Assembly (NCBI GenBank): GCA_033439295.1 | Contig: JAVTLE010000010.1 | Coordinates: 1,302,001-1,366,000 of the forward strand | DNA from: Deuterostichococcus epilithicus | Lineage: Eukaryota > Chlorophyta > Trebouxiophyceae > Prasiolales > Stichococcaceae | Length of the DNA stretch: 64,000 nucleotides | Reading direction: 5' to 3' | Part shown: positions 34,101-46,204 of the stretch, one piece after another | Layout of the letters: each line of letters opens with the position of its first letter | Position numbering within the stretch: the stretch's first letter is position 1 | Made by a program: the position numbers and the translations under genes | Notes under the pieces: generated by a model | The model's input: only the letters and a program-made list of their open reading frames with translations | What the model was told of the DNA's origin: nothing | Databases searched by the model: none

Positions 34101-37100
34101 ACACGGTCGAGCATGACGGGCCCCGCTATCCAACCATGCTGGACACCTCCTCCTGCCCCACCCTGCAGCAACGTGGTGGACTTTGACGACCTGCTGTCGC
34201 TGACGGTGGCGCTGCTGCGCGACGGGGAGCTGGCGGCCAAGTTCCGGCGGCGCTACCGCTGGCTGCTCGTGGACGAGTTCCAGGACACCAATGCGCCGCA
34301 GTACGAGCTCGTGCGCCTGCTGGGGATGCCACAGGCGCGCCTCCTCCCTTCAGCACAACCTCAGCTTCTCAGTCCCTAGTAGTCCCAGGACACCAGTGTG
34401 CGCTGCACCACAAGCTTGCTGGACCTGCCCTTGGAGAGGCGCACCGCCCTTGCGAATCCCTTCCGTCACATCCTCCTCTTTTCCCCATCCCTTCCTCATC
34501 CCCTCCTCGACTTCTTCCCCGCTCCCCTTTCTCCCAAGCCATTCTAGAGCACAAAACGTGCCTGTGGGCACGCGTCTCGCCTGGTATGTGTAGCTGCGAT
34601 CTTACAACCCCTGATGTAACCTCTCGCATGTCAGAGCGGCGCAGGATATTGAGATCCCAAGCGGCGCCGAGGCGCTGGCAGGATGGTGCTCACGCGGGAA
34701 AGCAAGTGTGCTGTCTGATTGATTCTGCCGTCCCCTGCCCGCAGGGCTGCGTGTTTGCGGTGGGCGACCCGGACCAGGCCATCTACAGGTGGCGTGGCGC
34801 CGACTCCGCCAAAATGTCCCACTCCTTCCTCGAAGACTTCCCAGGTGCGCGAGGCGACGGCGCTCGACCAAAACGATGCCGCATTGCTGTCTGCATGATG
34901 CCGTCTCGCCCGGTGCGCGGTCCCGACCCTCAACTGGACCTCCACCTAGCTTCTGCACCGATGCACTGAGAGATCGCCTTTTGGTCAACCCCGACCCCAG
35001 TGTTCAGGTCTCGATCAGAAGTTCAAGTGTGCATCGCCATATGCATGCAGGGGCGCAATGCTACAGCCTGCGGGACAATTACCGCAGCACGCCGCAGGTG
35101 CTGGCCGCCGCGATGGCGGTGCTGCCGTCGCCGCAGCCGCTGCAGCCGCTGCGCGAGGCTGGCCTGCCGGTGCAGGTGAACAGAAACTTGTGATTGATTG
35201 GCTTGAAAACTCACCTGTGTCGCTGCCCTTGCCTGTGGCAGCTTGCTGGCATCAGCCACCTGAAGGCGGTTAGAGAGCCAGCACTCGCGGCGAATCATCA
35301 GCTGGGGAGCAAAGATGTTCTTGCTGCTGAGGCAACCTCAGCGCGGGAGCCTGCGGCCCCAGAAACATGACAGGATGCTGCAGGAATGGAGTCGATTATA
35401 CAACCAAATACCCTTGGACGAGCAGGTGGTGGAAGCGGCCAATGGGCACACAGAGGCAGAGTGGATGGCGGCCAATGTGCGGCGGCTGCAGCGGGAGGGG
35501 CACGATTTGCGAGAGATCGCCGTGCTGTTCCGCGTCCACATCCTGTCGCGCGTCATCGAGCAAGCTCTGGTGCGTGCCGGCTGTGGAACGAATGCTCTTC
35601 GCTTTTGTGCCTGTCAGTGCCGCGATGCATCACCGGGCTGATGCATTCCTTCGCGTCGTTGGTCAAGGGCGCTGCCCCTCTCGCATCGAGCCGCGCCTCA
35701 GGCACAGCCCCATCCACACTGCTGACAAAAGATCTCTGACAAATGCTGCCGCCATTGAATCACGCATGAGGGGCAGCATGATTGTTCACGGAGACATTTG
35801 TCGTGGACAGGTCCGGGAGGGCATTCCCTATGTGCTGCTGGGCGGCACGCCCTTTTGGGGCCGCGCCGAGGTGCGACTGCTCCCAGGCACCCGTTCACAA
35901 TGCCTGGCCTGCCTGCAACATCCCCAGCTGTTCATGAACGAACCTCATATTGACTTCTGAGACTGCGAGCACAGCATGGTCCGTTGATGGCGGCGCGGCA
36001 GCCTGGCAGCCTGGAAACACGCGCATGGCTTCTGTGTCCCGTCATGCTTGCCAAGAGATACCGTGTGCAATGCAGCCGCATCCCAGGTGCCTCCCCCCTC
36101 CCCCCTGAGAGGAGCGCTGAAATTGTCCTTCCCAACCAGAACTGAAGTCAAGGATGTCAGACGCTGACATCACCCCATATACGATGTCGTTCTTTTTCAG
36201 TTTATTTGAGGACCACACCGCAGGTCAAGGACGTGGTGGCATACCTGCGGCTGGCGGCCAACCTGGATGACGCGGCGGCGCTGCGCCGAGTCATCAACGT
36301 GCCGGCCCGCAAGCTAGGCCCCGCCAGCCTGGCGCGCCTGGACGCCTGGGCGGCGGGCAGAGGGCAGACGCTGCCAGCCGCCATCTTTGACGGCTGCCAC
36401 GTGAGTCTCCCGCGCAACTTTCATTCTCCCCTTGGCGAGCAGCTGCGTACATGGTCCGACAGCTGCCATGTGAGCCGCTAAAGATCGAATTACCTGAGCA
36501 GAAAGCTGCATGCGGATCGCGCGGAGTGGCGTACGCAGTGGGCGTCCCGCCCATCGCTGGGCCGCTTGCGGGGACTGTTCACCGCAGCAGGCCACAATGT
36601 GAGCGAAGTGCCGTTGGCGAAGCCAGGCTTTGCCAGCCGCCGCTTGCCCCCAGAAGCCTGGTCGCAAGCAGGCAGCACCAGGCCAGCGGCTTTGCCGTCG
36701 CCTCAACACAGTCGAGCCGGCCGGCTTCGACCGTCGCTCTGCGTCCCACGCCAAACCCTAAAACCTGCAGGATTGGACGCCGGAGGACGGGGAGTTGCCG
36801 CCGCTGCCGGAGCACAAGGAGATGGGCTTGACGCCAACGGCGCACCGCGCGCTGCGCGCCTTCCGCCACCTGGTCTGCGACTCCCGGCAGCACGCGCGCG
36901 GGGTGGACCTCCCGGACGCCGTCCGCCACATCCTGCACAAGGTACGTCTTGTTGATCATCCATACACTCTGATGTTTGATTGCTGTCTGCCCCGCCCCGG
37001 GTGGAGACACTCGCCCGGGACCTGGGATCGCCACACTCCTTCCGCCATGTCCTGCACAAAGTGGGCGAGCTGCTCATCTTCTGTCTGGTGCCCTGGGCGG

Positions 37101-39764
37101 CTGCTGAGACTCGTCCGTCTCGTCTGACTTGGAACTGCCCGCCACCATCCGACACATCCTGCATGAAAACTTCCTCCTTTCCCATCTCCCGCCTCGACTG
37201 CGCCTGCTGCTGAGTTTCGCCCTGAGCTTATCGGGCTCGTGATGTGTCGGCTGCTGCGCCCTGTGAGCGCCCCCTCCCTGCTGCAACGTGCGGCCTGCAG
37301 CCTGGCTGTGCTCCACAGGCCTGCACGCTGTCACTTGAGGTGCCTCCCCGGCACTTCACCGGACAGCCCAGACCGCACAAGGCGTGCAGCGCTGCTCGAC
37401 CCGATCCCCGCCTCCTGATGTGCTTCGAGGTGCCTGCAGCTCAAGAATGAGCTCAGAACGTGACAAAGGCTTTTAAAATCCTACAGAATCTACTGAATTT
37501 CACGAAATCTCCAGGTGGAGCACAAGGAGCACGTGGTGGCGGGGCGGTGCAGACGCCAAGGGCGCATCGTGCGACTCGACAATGAGTTCAGAACGTAACT
37601 CAATCTCACGAAAGCTCAGAAAATCTCCAGGTGGAGTACAAGGAGCATGTGATGGCGGGGCGGTGCAACACCGGCGCCAAGGGCGCGGCGTCTTCGGCGG
37701 GCCAGCAGCCCGAGGAGGAGACGCGCTGGGGCAACGTGCTGCAGGTGTTGGCCCGAAGCCCTGCCTGCCTCGGAGGCAACCGAGTGGGTCGGGGGCACGG
37801 CCGCAACCCAAGCTGCACCAGAAGGGTTTGTGGTGTGCCCGACCTGCCAGCAGGCGTGCTGGGTGCTGGGCGGGCAGGCAGGGGTACAGCAGGCATCGGT
37901 CCAGCATACTGCCTCGTCCCGCATCCAGCTGCGCAGGCCCCCTGAAAGCAGCGCGCCGTCCTCTGCGCGCAGGTCGTCGCCGCGGCCGGCGAGTTTGCTA
38001 GCAAACCGCGGGCGCTGGCCATAGATGTGGATTCTCCGGGCGCCCCTGCGGTGCAGGTGCCGTCCCTGCCCGGCGGCCGAGCTTTGCATGCCCACCCGGC
38101 CGTCTTGAGGCATTGCTAGCCAACCGAAGGTCGCTGCGGACGCATGCAGATGCTGCACCAGATGCTGTCATCACCATCCGTTTCCAGATCCCTGCTCCGG
38201 ACATGTGAAGCCGGCTCTGACCACTTGACATCTGTCCCATTCTGCGACCACCCAATCGTTCTTGCATTTCCGTGAGCGCAGGAGATGCCGTCGGCGGGGC
38301 TGGAGGGGCTGACGGAGTTTGTGCAGGAGGCGGCGCTGCTGACGGGCGACGAGGGCGCGGCAGACGCGCCCGGCGTGCGCCTCATGACGCTGCATGGCGC
38401 CAAGGGCCTCGAGTTTGACACCGTCTTCATTGCTGGTGCGCGGCGGTCGCCTCGGCTGTGCGTCTGCTGTGCATGGTGGGCCGTGCAGTCCTGGAAGGTG
38501 GCGTCCTTTCGAAGCCTCCTTCGGCCGGGTGCCGCAACGACATGTGCTGGTCCATCTCAGAGTAGCTGATGCGCATCATGACGGTCCTGCAGGCCTGGAG
38601 GAGGGCATTCTGCCAGGCAGCAGGGCGGTGCACGACGAGGCGGCGATGGCGGAGGAGCAGCGGCTGGCGTATGTGGGGCTGACGCGCGCACGCCGCCGCC
38701 TGTTCCTCATGCATGCCCGCAAGCGCAACCTGTGGGGGCCGCGCACCTGGTGAGACACGCCGCGTAAACCCTGCAGCCCTGAACCCATGCAGCCCCAAAA
38801 CCGCACTGCAACTTGTACACCTCTTCTTTCAGCAGCCTGCCTCCTCATTGCAGTTCATCAAGGCCTGCGTCTTGTGCAGCAACAGGAAGACTTTCTGCGA
38901 CTGCTCGTTGCTGCGCCAAGCCGTTGTCGATGCGCGCCTGCTTGGCACATGCTCGTACCTCTGTGTGGCATCGGCCTGGTTGCACAGCTTTCCCCTGGCC
39001 GCAGCGCTCAAGGGTGTAGCACATCACCCAACCGCAGGGCCGAGGGGTCGACCCGCAGCCGTTTCCTGGCGGGGCTGGTGCCCAACGAGGCTCCAGGGCG
39101 GGACCCAGACGACAATGAGACATATGTGCACGATGTGGATGGCACCGGCTCGTCGACTCCCGGCGGCGGGGGCGGGACCGCCTGGCAGCAGCCGCAGCCA
39201 CGGCAGCGGCAGCAGGCTCCCCGGAACGCCGCAGGCGGCAGCAACCGCGTCGGCACAGCGCCAGACGCCAAGGCCGCCTCCTGGCAGCAGCAGCTGGCAC
39301 GGCGGCAGGCGACGGCGGCCGCCGCGGAACGTGCCGCTGCCCGAGCCGCCACCCGCGGCGACAGCGACGGCAGCTCCTCTTCTGACGACGACGGTGCTGC
39401 GCCGCCCTTCGCGCCGCAGACGCCTCGCCGGGACGACTTGCCTCGTTCGCAGACCTGGGCCTCGCGGCAGCGGGCCGCTGCGCCAGGCCCGAAATCCAGC
39501 TGGCAGAGTGTCAACCCCGCGGGGCCCAAGTCACAGGCCGCAGACTGGCAGACAGGCGACCTGCGACAGGCGTGGCCGCAGCAAGCGCTGCCCAAGAGCC
39601 CTTTGGCGCAGCCGCGGCAGCAGCAGAAGTGGAAGAGCAGCAGCAGTGGCGGCAGCGGCGGGCGGTCCAGCGGGGGAGGAGACCGCGGGGGAAGTGCCGC
39701 GGATGTGGTGCGAAGCACACGGTCGACGCGGGAGGAGCGGCAGCGGTCGCGTGGCGGCAGATGA
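31188..39764 (+). CDS. UvrD/Rep/SRS2-type superfamily 1 DNA helicase, 1,209 aa
   Basis: A 3'-5' SF1A helicase expected to act in DNA repair or recombination, nuclear or organellar. Eighteen exons close in frame: 31188-32050, 32198-32315, 32492-32561, 32751-32935, 33326-33458, 33771-33852, 34169-34334, 34745-34844, 35051-35175, 35426-35569, 35811-35870, 36224-36400, 36771-36941, 37631-37744, 37973-38056, 38282-38435, 38593-38749, 39038-39764. Helicase motifs in order: Q motif [28 protein letters not shown], Ia [16 protein letters not shown], Ic [90 protein letters not shown]. About 280 N-terminal residues in exon 1 are Ala/Arg-rich without a domain and may include targeting sequence. The last exon adds a 240-residue Gln/Ser/Arg tail after SRFLAGLVP. 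Exon 7 ends at a GC donor. Confidence 0.93.
36922..37163 (+). repeat. Echoes of helicase exon-13 end inside intron 13
   Basis: The exon end RHILHK with its donor (36922-36943) recurs at 37041-37062 (19 of 22 bases, including a GT after the exon-like part) and as a shorter trace at 37148-37163 (15 of 16 bases). Confidence 0.75.
37505..37667 (+). repeat. Duplicated acceptor and exon-14 start in the helicase gene
   Basis: 37505-37551 and 37621-37667 match at 44 of 47 bases, offset 116 bp. Both have AAATCTCCAG as acceptor followed by GTGGAG..ACAAGGAGCA. Only the right copy continues as a proper exon ([18 protein letters not shown]); the left one ([12 protein letters not shown]) soon loses the frame. 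Confidence 0.92.
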
Positions 39765-40537
39765 AAGTTGCCCGATGGGTTGTCAAATATCACGCAGGCT
39801 GACGTTGGACTGTTTTAAATCGTTTCGAATCTCGTGATGCGCCGGTGAGTCAGCGTGTTCCTCACGTGCGCTGGCTGAGAGCCGAGCGAGCAGTGCATTG
39901 TCATAACAGCAACCACTAAGCGTGATTCCCTTCGCGGCCATATCGAAAAGCTGTAAGAACGAGTCCACGCCGACCAAGAACTCTTATTTTACTGTCGACC
40001 CAGAGATCTTCGCATTTTCGGAGCACCTCGAGTGCAACCTATCGTCCGCGGAAAACACGCCAAAGGTGCAGCAGAAAATAAGCAAGCTTGTTTCACTCGC
40101 AATGCTTAAACGCATGGCAGAGGTCTTGTCGAGCCAATGTGCAGAATTTTGAGGAGGTCAATCGCTCGAGGTGCACAGTCGACCGAGCCCCATCGCGGCC
40201 ATCGGCACACTTGAGCTGCAATGGAGCCTTTCAGACGCCTCTATACAGATGTTTTTGTGCGATATCCTATGCGCCTCGTTATAATATAAGCATAGATCTC
40301 ACATGCATGCGTAAAACGCAAGCTCCGATGGTAGAGTCCGCCGCGCCGTCGCAAGATGCGTGCAATCGTGGTTCGCCTCACTGAATCATCGTGAATTATC
40401 TCAAATCATGTCGCATATTATTTTTTCTTGTGGTCCAGCAGATGGGCACGCGCTGCACTTGGCCATGTTTCAACGGTGCACAGTACCAAGGTCCATCATG
40501 TTGATACCCTGCACGACCTCCTCCAGGGGTTAGAGAC
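39765..40537. other. Intergenic: helicase 3' flank and secreted-protein promoter
   Basis: A chlorophyte-type polyadenylation signal TGTAA occurs at 39952-39956, 190 bp past the helicase stop. The right half is AT-rich for this genome, with a TATAATATAA stretch near 40280 that could be a core promoter for the next gene. Confidence 0.5.
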
Positions 40538-42997
40538 ATGGCACGAACCATCTCGGTCTGGGCCATCGCCCTCACGGCATTGGTGCTGCTGGCATGCGGA
40601 TTTCCGGCCGCGGCTGCCGCAGCGGCGACGGCAATTAAAGGCAGCACCGTCTTCTTCAGCCCGGAGTCTAACACGCTTCTAGTGAGGCGCGACCCAACAG
40701 CATTTCATTTAAAACTGCACAGCCACGTCAGTCGAGCATGCTCAAGTGCATGTAAGCATGTGCTGCGGTGGCATGGATATTCGAGGCGCTGTGTACCTGT
40801 CCAGATCAAGAGTCCGTCCGGGGCGACGCAAGCGACGGTGAAGCTGGCTTCGACGAGGCGTCAGGCGCCTGGCATCAGGCTGACATCGGGGCCAGCAACC
40901 GAAATGCGCCGCAGCTTCGTGCTGCCCGGCACCGCGTCTGGCCAGCTGGCATTCAATCCGGCAAACGTTAACAGCCCACCGGACGCCGATATCACCAATG
41001 ACCTGCCGCAGGTCAGCTGCAAAGCAGTTTTACCTCGTCTGCTCTGTGGTTGCGCCTGCGGCATTTTGGGTGCACATGAGGGTGTGCAACGCACAGCTGC
41101 GTTATCAGATGGATTCTCGAAACCTTTGTGTCTTCGTTTGCAGGTCATCGTGACGAGCCTCAGCACTGGAAAGGTATGTTTGCAGATTCAACAATCCAGG
41201 CATACTATTCTGCGCCTGTTGAAGGCTTGTTACTATCACGGCTGTCGCACGATAATGCCGGTGAAACGCTCGATGATCAAATCCAACATGTGCGCCGCAA
41301 TGAACTCCTGAACTGATCTTGCTGCCGCGATCCGATCCAGGTTGTGGCAAGCGCTGCGGTGCCCAGCCCAGGCGTCAAGGTACGGTGATGTTGCCCCTTG
41401 CCGTAGTGACTTCAGCGTTGATGAGCGGGGGCTGCTGTGGCACCGGAAGTGCGTGCGGCTGCCTGCCGGCCGATTTAGCTGATGGCTGCACATGCACATG
41501 CCTGGCTGGCTGGTAGTGACAACAGTGTGCCTCGGATGGCAGGGCTGCAACTTCTTCTCCGCTGATGCTGTCCTACACAGCGGGTACATTTCCGTGGGCT
41601 ACGACAACCGGCTGATCACCGCTGGGGACCTCACCAACAGCGGCGTCCCGCTGTGGCTGGTCCTGCACTGCCCGAAGCAGCCTTACCTGGCAAAATACAC
41701 CTACAACCTAACGGCCAAGAAGGTGCGATATGGTACGACCTGCTGAGACCACCACACGCAAGCTCGCATAATCATACGTGTTTGCTTTATGATGGTTGGT
41801 GCTTGGAAAGTCAAGCATGTCGTGGCTGCGACTCCATTCGTCAACATGTTTGATTGTTTCCCTTTACGTGCAGCTGACATACTCGTCGACCAACTATGCC
41901 CTGGTGCGTCCTTTCATCTGGGAAATTGTGTTCCTCCGAGATGTGGCTGCTGCACGGAATGCGGCAGCAGGCTGCATGCGGCACAGCAAGCATCTGCATG
42001 TGGCGAAGGCAACAGCTCCCACGTGTCTGACGAAATTCTTCGCTCATGGCGCACAGAATGCCAGGTTCCTCGGCGGTTTCAACCCGCTGGCCTTTGTGCA
42101 TGCAACCACCAAGAGGCCTGGCGGCGGCCTGTATGCGATTGCCGCCAATTTTACATCTGGCGAGGTCAGCACTCTGTTGGCAGGCTGGTGCTGCGCTTTG
42201 ACGGTCTCGTAGAAGGGAATTGGAGTGTCATCTGCTCATTGCACCAAGATGCCAAAGCCGGCGAGAGCATGGCCTGCAAGCATGCTGAGAACTTGACGTC
42301 TGTATGATGTCTGTTCATTGCTGGCTGCAGGTCGGCGTGTTCCTGAACAAGCGGCGCTCCTTCACGCGGGTTGCGCTCATCGATGCGGGCTCCTCGGCAG
42401 ACTCGCCTTGTCGGAGCTTCGTGCTGCAGGATGCTGCAGAGCACGCGTTGACGGCCGTCTGCGGCAACGAAGTGAGCCCCGAAACACGGCGCTTGTGTGG
42501 AAGCGCTGGCGCTTGTGCATGCTGAGATTCGTGTCCTTGCGCACCATGATGGCCTCGGGTGTACTGTTGACAAGCATCTCGGGTTTATCGTTTACAAGCA
42601 TCATCTCCGTGACCTTGCTCACTTGGCTTGCAGCTCGCTCGGCTATCTGAACCGGGCGGCTACGTGGGCATTTCAGGCACTGAATTCATGTATATTTCCA
42701 GCATTGCCAGACTCGGCAGCTCCATCACCGCCATCACCGAGGTACGGAGAGCTGTTTGACTCGTTGATTGCTTCCCACGCAAGCGACTGATGCTGTCAAG
42801 AGCAGACATACATGACCAGTACTCTCAGTGCCGCACAGTAATCTTCGTGTTTCTGCTTCCCTGACATACAGACCATCAGCGGCAGCTCAGCGTCAGTTTA
42901 TCAGATCAGCGCCCGCCGTGATGGACCACCAAGCAACCAGTACAGGTTCCGGCTGCCCTCCACCAAGTATGCCGGCAGCATCGTTGTTGTGAATTGA
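40538..42997 (+). CDS. Secreted protein of unknown family, 370 aa
   Basis: Ten mostly very short exons close in frame: 40538-40681, 40805-41011, 41144-41173, 41341-41379, 41543-41722, 41874-41903, 42057-42164, 42331-42471, 42634-42741, 42872-42997. It starts with a clear signal peptide (MARTISVW, hydrophobic core ALTALVLLACGFPA, Ala-rich cleavage region) and has no later membrane segment. The mature part is rich in short beta-prone segments (VIVTSLSTGK, YISVGYDNRLITAG, GLYAIAANFTSGE, YRFRLPSTKYAGSIVVV), suggesting beta-sandwich or beta-helical repeats, with several Cys. It may be a wall or extracellular-matrix protein; no family was recognised. Intron 1 (123 bp) is a multiple of three with no stop, so its retention would also give an open frame. 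Exon 5 and 7 starts are inferred from phase. Confidence 0.7.
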
Positions 42998-43599
42998 GGC
43001 TCTGGGCCAGACGCGGGGACCAGGAAAACATGGTAAAGCATGGGCAGACAGCTGGACAGAACTGAAAGAGATAGCCTCTGACTGGCGTGCGGCGCCGCGG
43101 CAGGCTGTGCTGACCAACATGGCTGGTGGCTGGAAACACCGGCTTTGGTGGCATGCGCAGTCTTCCGAGGGCAGCTGCTGACGTGCAGTGACAGTTTGAG
43201 GCTGAACAGCTGAGTGGCCTTTGGCGAATAGTCCAGAGCAGTAGTCCAGAATGCGGCACGTGATTGTGTCTGCTGCTATCATCCTCTTCCAGGTCAACTC
43301 TAGCAAGCACTGGACAGAGTCAAGTAACATCGACACATCTGATCGACGCCCGCTAAATCGTAACAGATTGGGACGGCTCGTCAACGATACGAGGTGATTC
43401 TTTTCCCAAAAAATTGCTCCCACGTTACAGCAACAAAACGGTAGCACTGCAGGCTGGCACACCACGTCACCGTGCATGGTGCTCAGATAGACAAGCGCGT
43501 TATTCCAAGCCCACACAATCTTGCAGCGGTGCTACAACAAACTCCTCCAAACATGCTTTTCGTGATCCAGCTGGCCTTTGCTAGACCAGGCACAGCTGA
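42998..43599. other. Convergent intergenic region (secreted protein / membrane protein)
   Basis: Two 3' ends face each other. AT-richer patches near 43330-43450. Nothing coding or structured was recognised. Confidence 0.5.
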
Positions 43600-45634
43600 T
43601 CAGCCGCTGGGTGCCGAGTCGTGCCGCCGATGCTGCCGCCGGCTGGACGACCGGCCGCCTCCGCGGTGCTGCCGGCGGTGCTGCCGGGCGCTGCCACCGC
43701 TGCCGCCGCTGAAGGGCTGCAGCCTAGCGCCACCGCCAAGGCCCCGTTCGACGTCGCTTTCGCTGCTGCTGGAGTCGAGCGCCAGGCCAAACCCCTGGGC
43801 GCTTCCGACGCGGTCCCGGTCCACGAAGAAGGGCTGGATGCGGCCTGTACAGGCACCAGAGTCGTCAGTGCAGCAGAATTTAGGTGCGCAGACGGAGTTC
43901 GTGCAGCAGACTGTGGTGGTTTCAGCAGCGTGACATCCTCCAACACGAGCGACTGGACCATGCAACGGCGCTTCGTGCACGGGCTTAATGAGGCAGCACG
44001 GCAGCCGCAGGGAGATGCGCCGACAAGGCCAGAAAGGCTTCACAGCAGGGCGGGCACCTGAGCTGGACGCCGCCAGCTGCACCCCCGTCATGCCATCGCT
44101 GCGCTGCCGCTCCAGACCGCTGCCTGCGCCGTCCCGCTGCCGCCGCTCCCCCCGCGCCGAGGGCGATGCCCCATCCCCGCCGCGGTGCCGCCCTGAGAGT
44201 CCCGCCGCAGCCCAGTCCCGCTCTCGGTCCCGCCGCCCCCCGTGCGGCAGCTGCCGCGCCGAGGAGGCCTCCAGGGCCTGCCGCCGCCTGGCGCGGGGGT
44301 CGCCCTCGAAGCGCGGCAGGCTGTTGATGCGGGCCGAGCGGCGCAGGGCGCGTGCCGACGCCTTTTGCGCCGCCGACAGCTCCGGCTGCAGGACCTGAGC
44401 GGGACAATTAGGGTCGTACGCCACCTCGTTACTCCTGCGGCAAAACAAGTCCTGCTTGTTGCTGCCGATGCCTTGCGCAGGCGTGGGGGACGCTCCGCGC
44501 CAAGCAGGCACGCATCTGCAGCCTGACGCAGCCTCGAGCACATCGCAATGAGGTACAGCAAGTCAACCCCGTCCTGTCACTCCGTTAGCACGCCGTCAGC
44601 ACGCTGATCTGGAGACGGGTCAAGTGCGTACCCGTCTGGGTGCTGCACCAGCACGGCGATGAAGATGGTGAGCGGTTTCGGCACCGGCGCTGGATCCCTC
44701 GTCGGCTCAAGCTGGATGTTCACCTGCGACACATCGGCCCCAAGGCATCACTGCCTTGATGATCCGTGCTGATCACGGCACCACGTCACAAACGGGTGCA
44801 ACAAGCGTCAGATGCGTGTGGCACAACATGCGTGTGGCACAAGACGTACAAACACGTTGGTTGAGGAAGCATGCTGAACCAATCTCGGAATTATTCTGCA
44901 CAACAGGCCAGGGCAGCGCAACCAACGACACCTGCGAGGGGCCCGCATCTCTGCTCAATGGTGTAGGCTTCTGCCGCAGCACACTTTGTTTGCGCACCTC
45001 TGGCAGGGTAATTGGCGGCTGGTGCCTCCGCATCTCCAGCTCCCGCGCACGCCGCGCCCGCCGGTAGCAGTGCAGGGTGCACAAGGTGACCATGATCAAC
45101 ACCACCGCGATGGCCAGCGCTGCAGGGGCACACGGCTGGAATTCCGGTGGTGGCTCGCCAGAGGTGAGAATGCCCGCAGTGCTGCAAGAGTGCATGCGGT
45201 CAAGCAGGCGACATTGAGCCAGGTTGTACAGGTCGCAACCCACCAAAGAACACGTATGTGAAGTAGCGCGCGGCCTGGAAGCCCCCAACCGGCGGCGCGC
45301 GGTCTGCCTGCAGCAGCGCGCGGGCGGGCGCGTGCACCAGCTCGTCGTGCAACGCTGTTGGCGACAGCCGCTGCAGCAGTGCGCGGGCCGGCGTGTGCAG
45401 CAGCTCGATGGCGGCGTCATCTGCCGCTGCCGCCGACAACTGCCGCCGCGCCGCTGGCATGAGAAGCAGGCGCGATCTCGCAGGCATCAGGTGCTGCGCC
45501 TCCCGTATAGACTGCAAGTGCCTTCCGGCCGCAACAGCACGGTGCTGCTCGTCAGAGGGTGGCTCGTGCTGCCATTTCAACTGGCCTAGTTGTTGCCTGG
45601 TTGGGGCACCGTCAGAGCTCAAATTGCTGAGCAC
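43600..45634 (-). CDS. Predicted single-pass membrane protein, unknown function (5' end uncertain)
   Basis: Four downstream exons are firm by phase: 45181-44998, 44723-44632, 44434-44058, 43844-43600. Upstream, an open segment (about 45634-45250) with Ala/Leu/Arg-rich helices and a repeated PARALLQ motif probably precedes them, but has no ATG, and its donor is unclear, so one or more 5' exons are missing. The exon from 45181 encodes one strong transmembrane helix (AALAIAVVLIMVTLCTLHCY) followed by a stop-transfer run RRARRARELEMRR, so the C-terminal 300 residues should be cytosolic. That part holds NIQLEPTRDPAPVPKPLTIF, a segment EVAYDPNCPAQ, a long Arg/Asp/Ser-rich charged region and a Ser/Gly/Arg/His tail. 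No domain was recognised; a cell-surface receptor-like or scaffold protein is possible. Confidence 0.6.
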
Positions 45635-46204
45635 GATACAGCAACCAACATCCGCTCTGAGTGAGATTTTGCAACAAGATCCTAGAGGACTGTGCTGCCT
45701 GTTAGAAGGTGTGCGTGCCTTCGCGTAAGGAGGCAGGATGTGCTTCTGCCAAGACCTGCCTCAATGCTGAGTCGGCGACCGGCTCTTTGCTCAATACAGG
45801 TTGCAAACGATACAACATGCGCCTGAATGCTGGTGAGCAGGTCTGTTGCGAGGCCGTGTGCCGCAACAAGACCTTGCAGGTGATGTCATAACGCTGACTA
45901 ATGACACGACAGGCCAGCCTGCAGCCCTGCTCGACTGCAATGCACAATAGGTATTGGCTGGCGCGTGGTCACCTGCGCATCCTGCAGATTCGTATCAGCC
46001 AGCTACTTCATCAGGCAGCGCCCCATCACTGCACCATTCAAAGATCGCCTGCTGGCGCATCCACCATCAGGCTCAGCAGGGCGAAAGCGGCCTACATGGC
46101 TGGAAGTGTGCGTGCAGTGTTCTGATTGAGACTTCCAGAGGCTAACCACGCTTTTGCATCGGGGAGGGTGCTCCGCAGCGCGACCACCTGCGCCACGCGG
46201 CGCC
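45635..46204. other. Divergent intergenic region (membrane protein / PLP3)
   Basis: Should contain the promoter of PLP3 and the missing 5' exon(s) of the membrane protein. A minus-strand segment at about 45702-45895 (YDITCKVLLRHTA...LSKEPVADSALRQVL) looks protein-like and may be such an exon, but no splice phase joins it convincingly. Confidence 0.5.
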
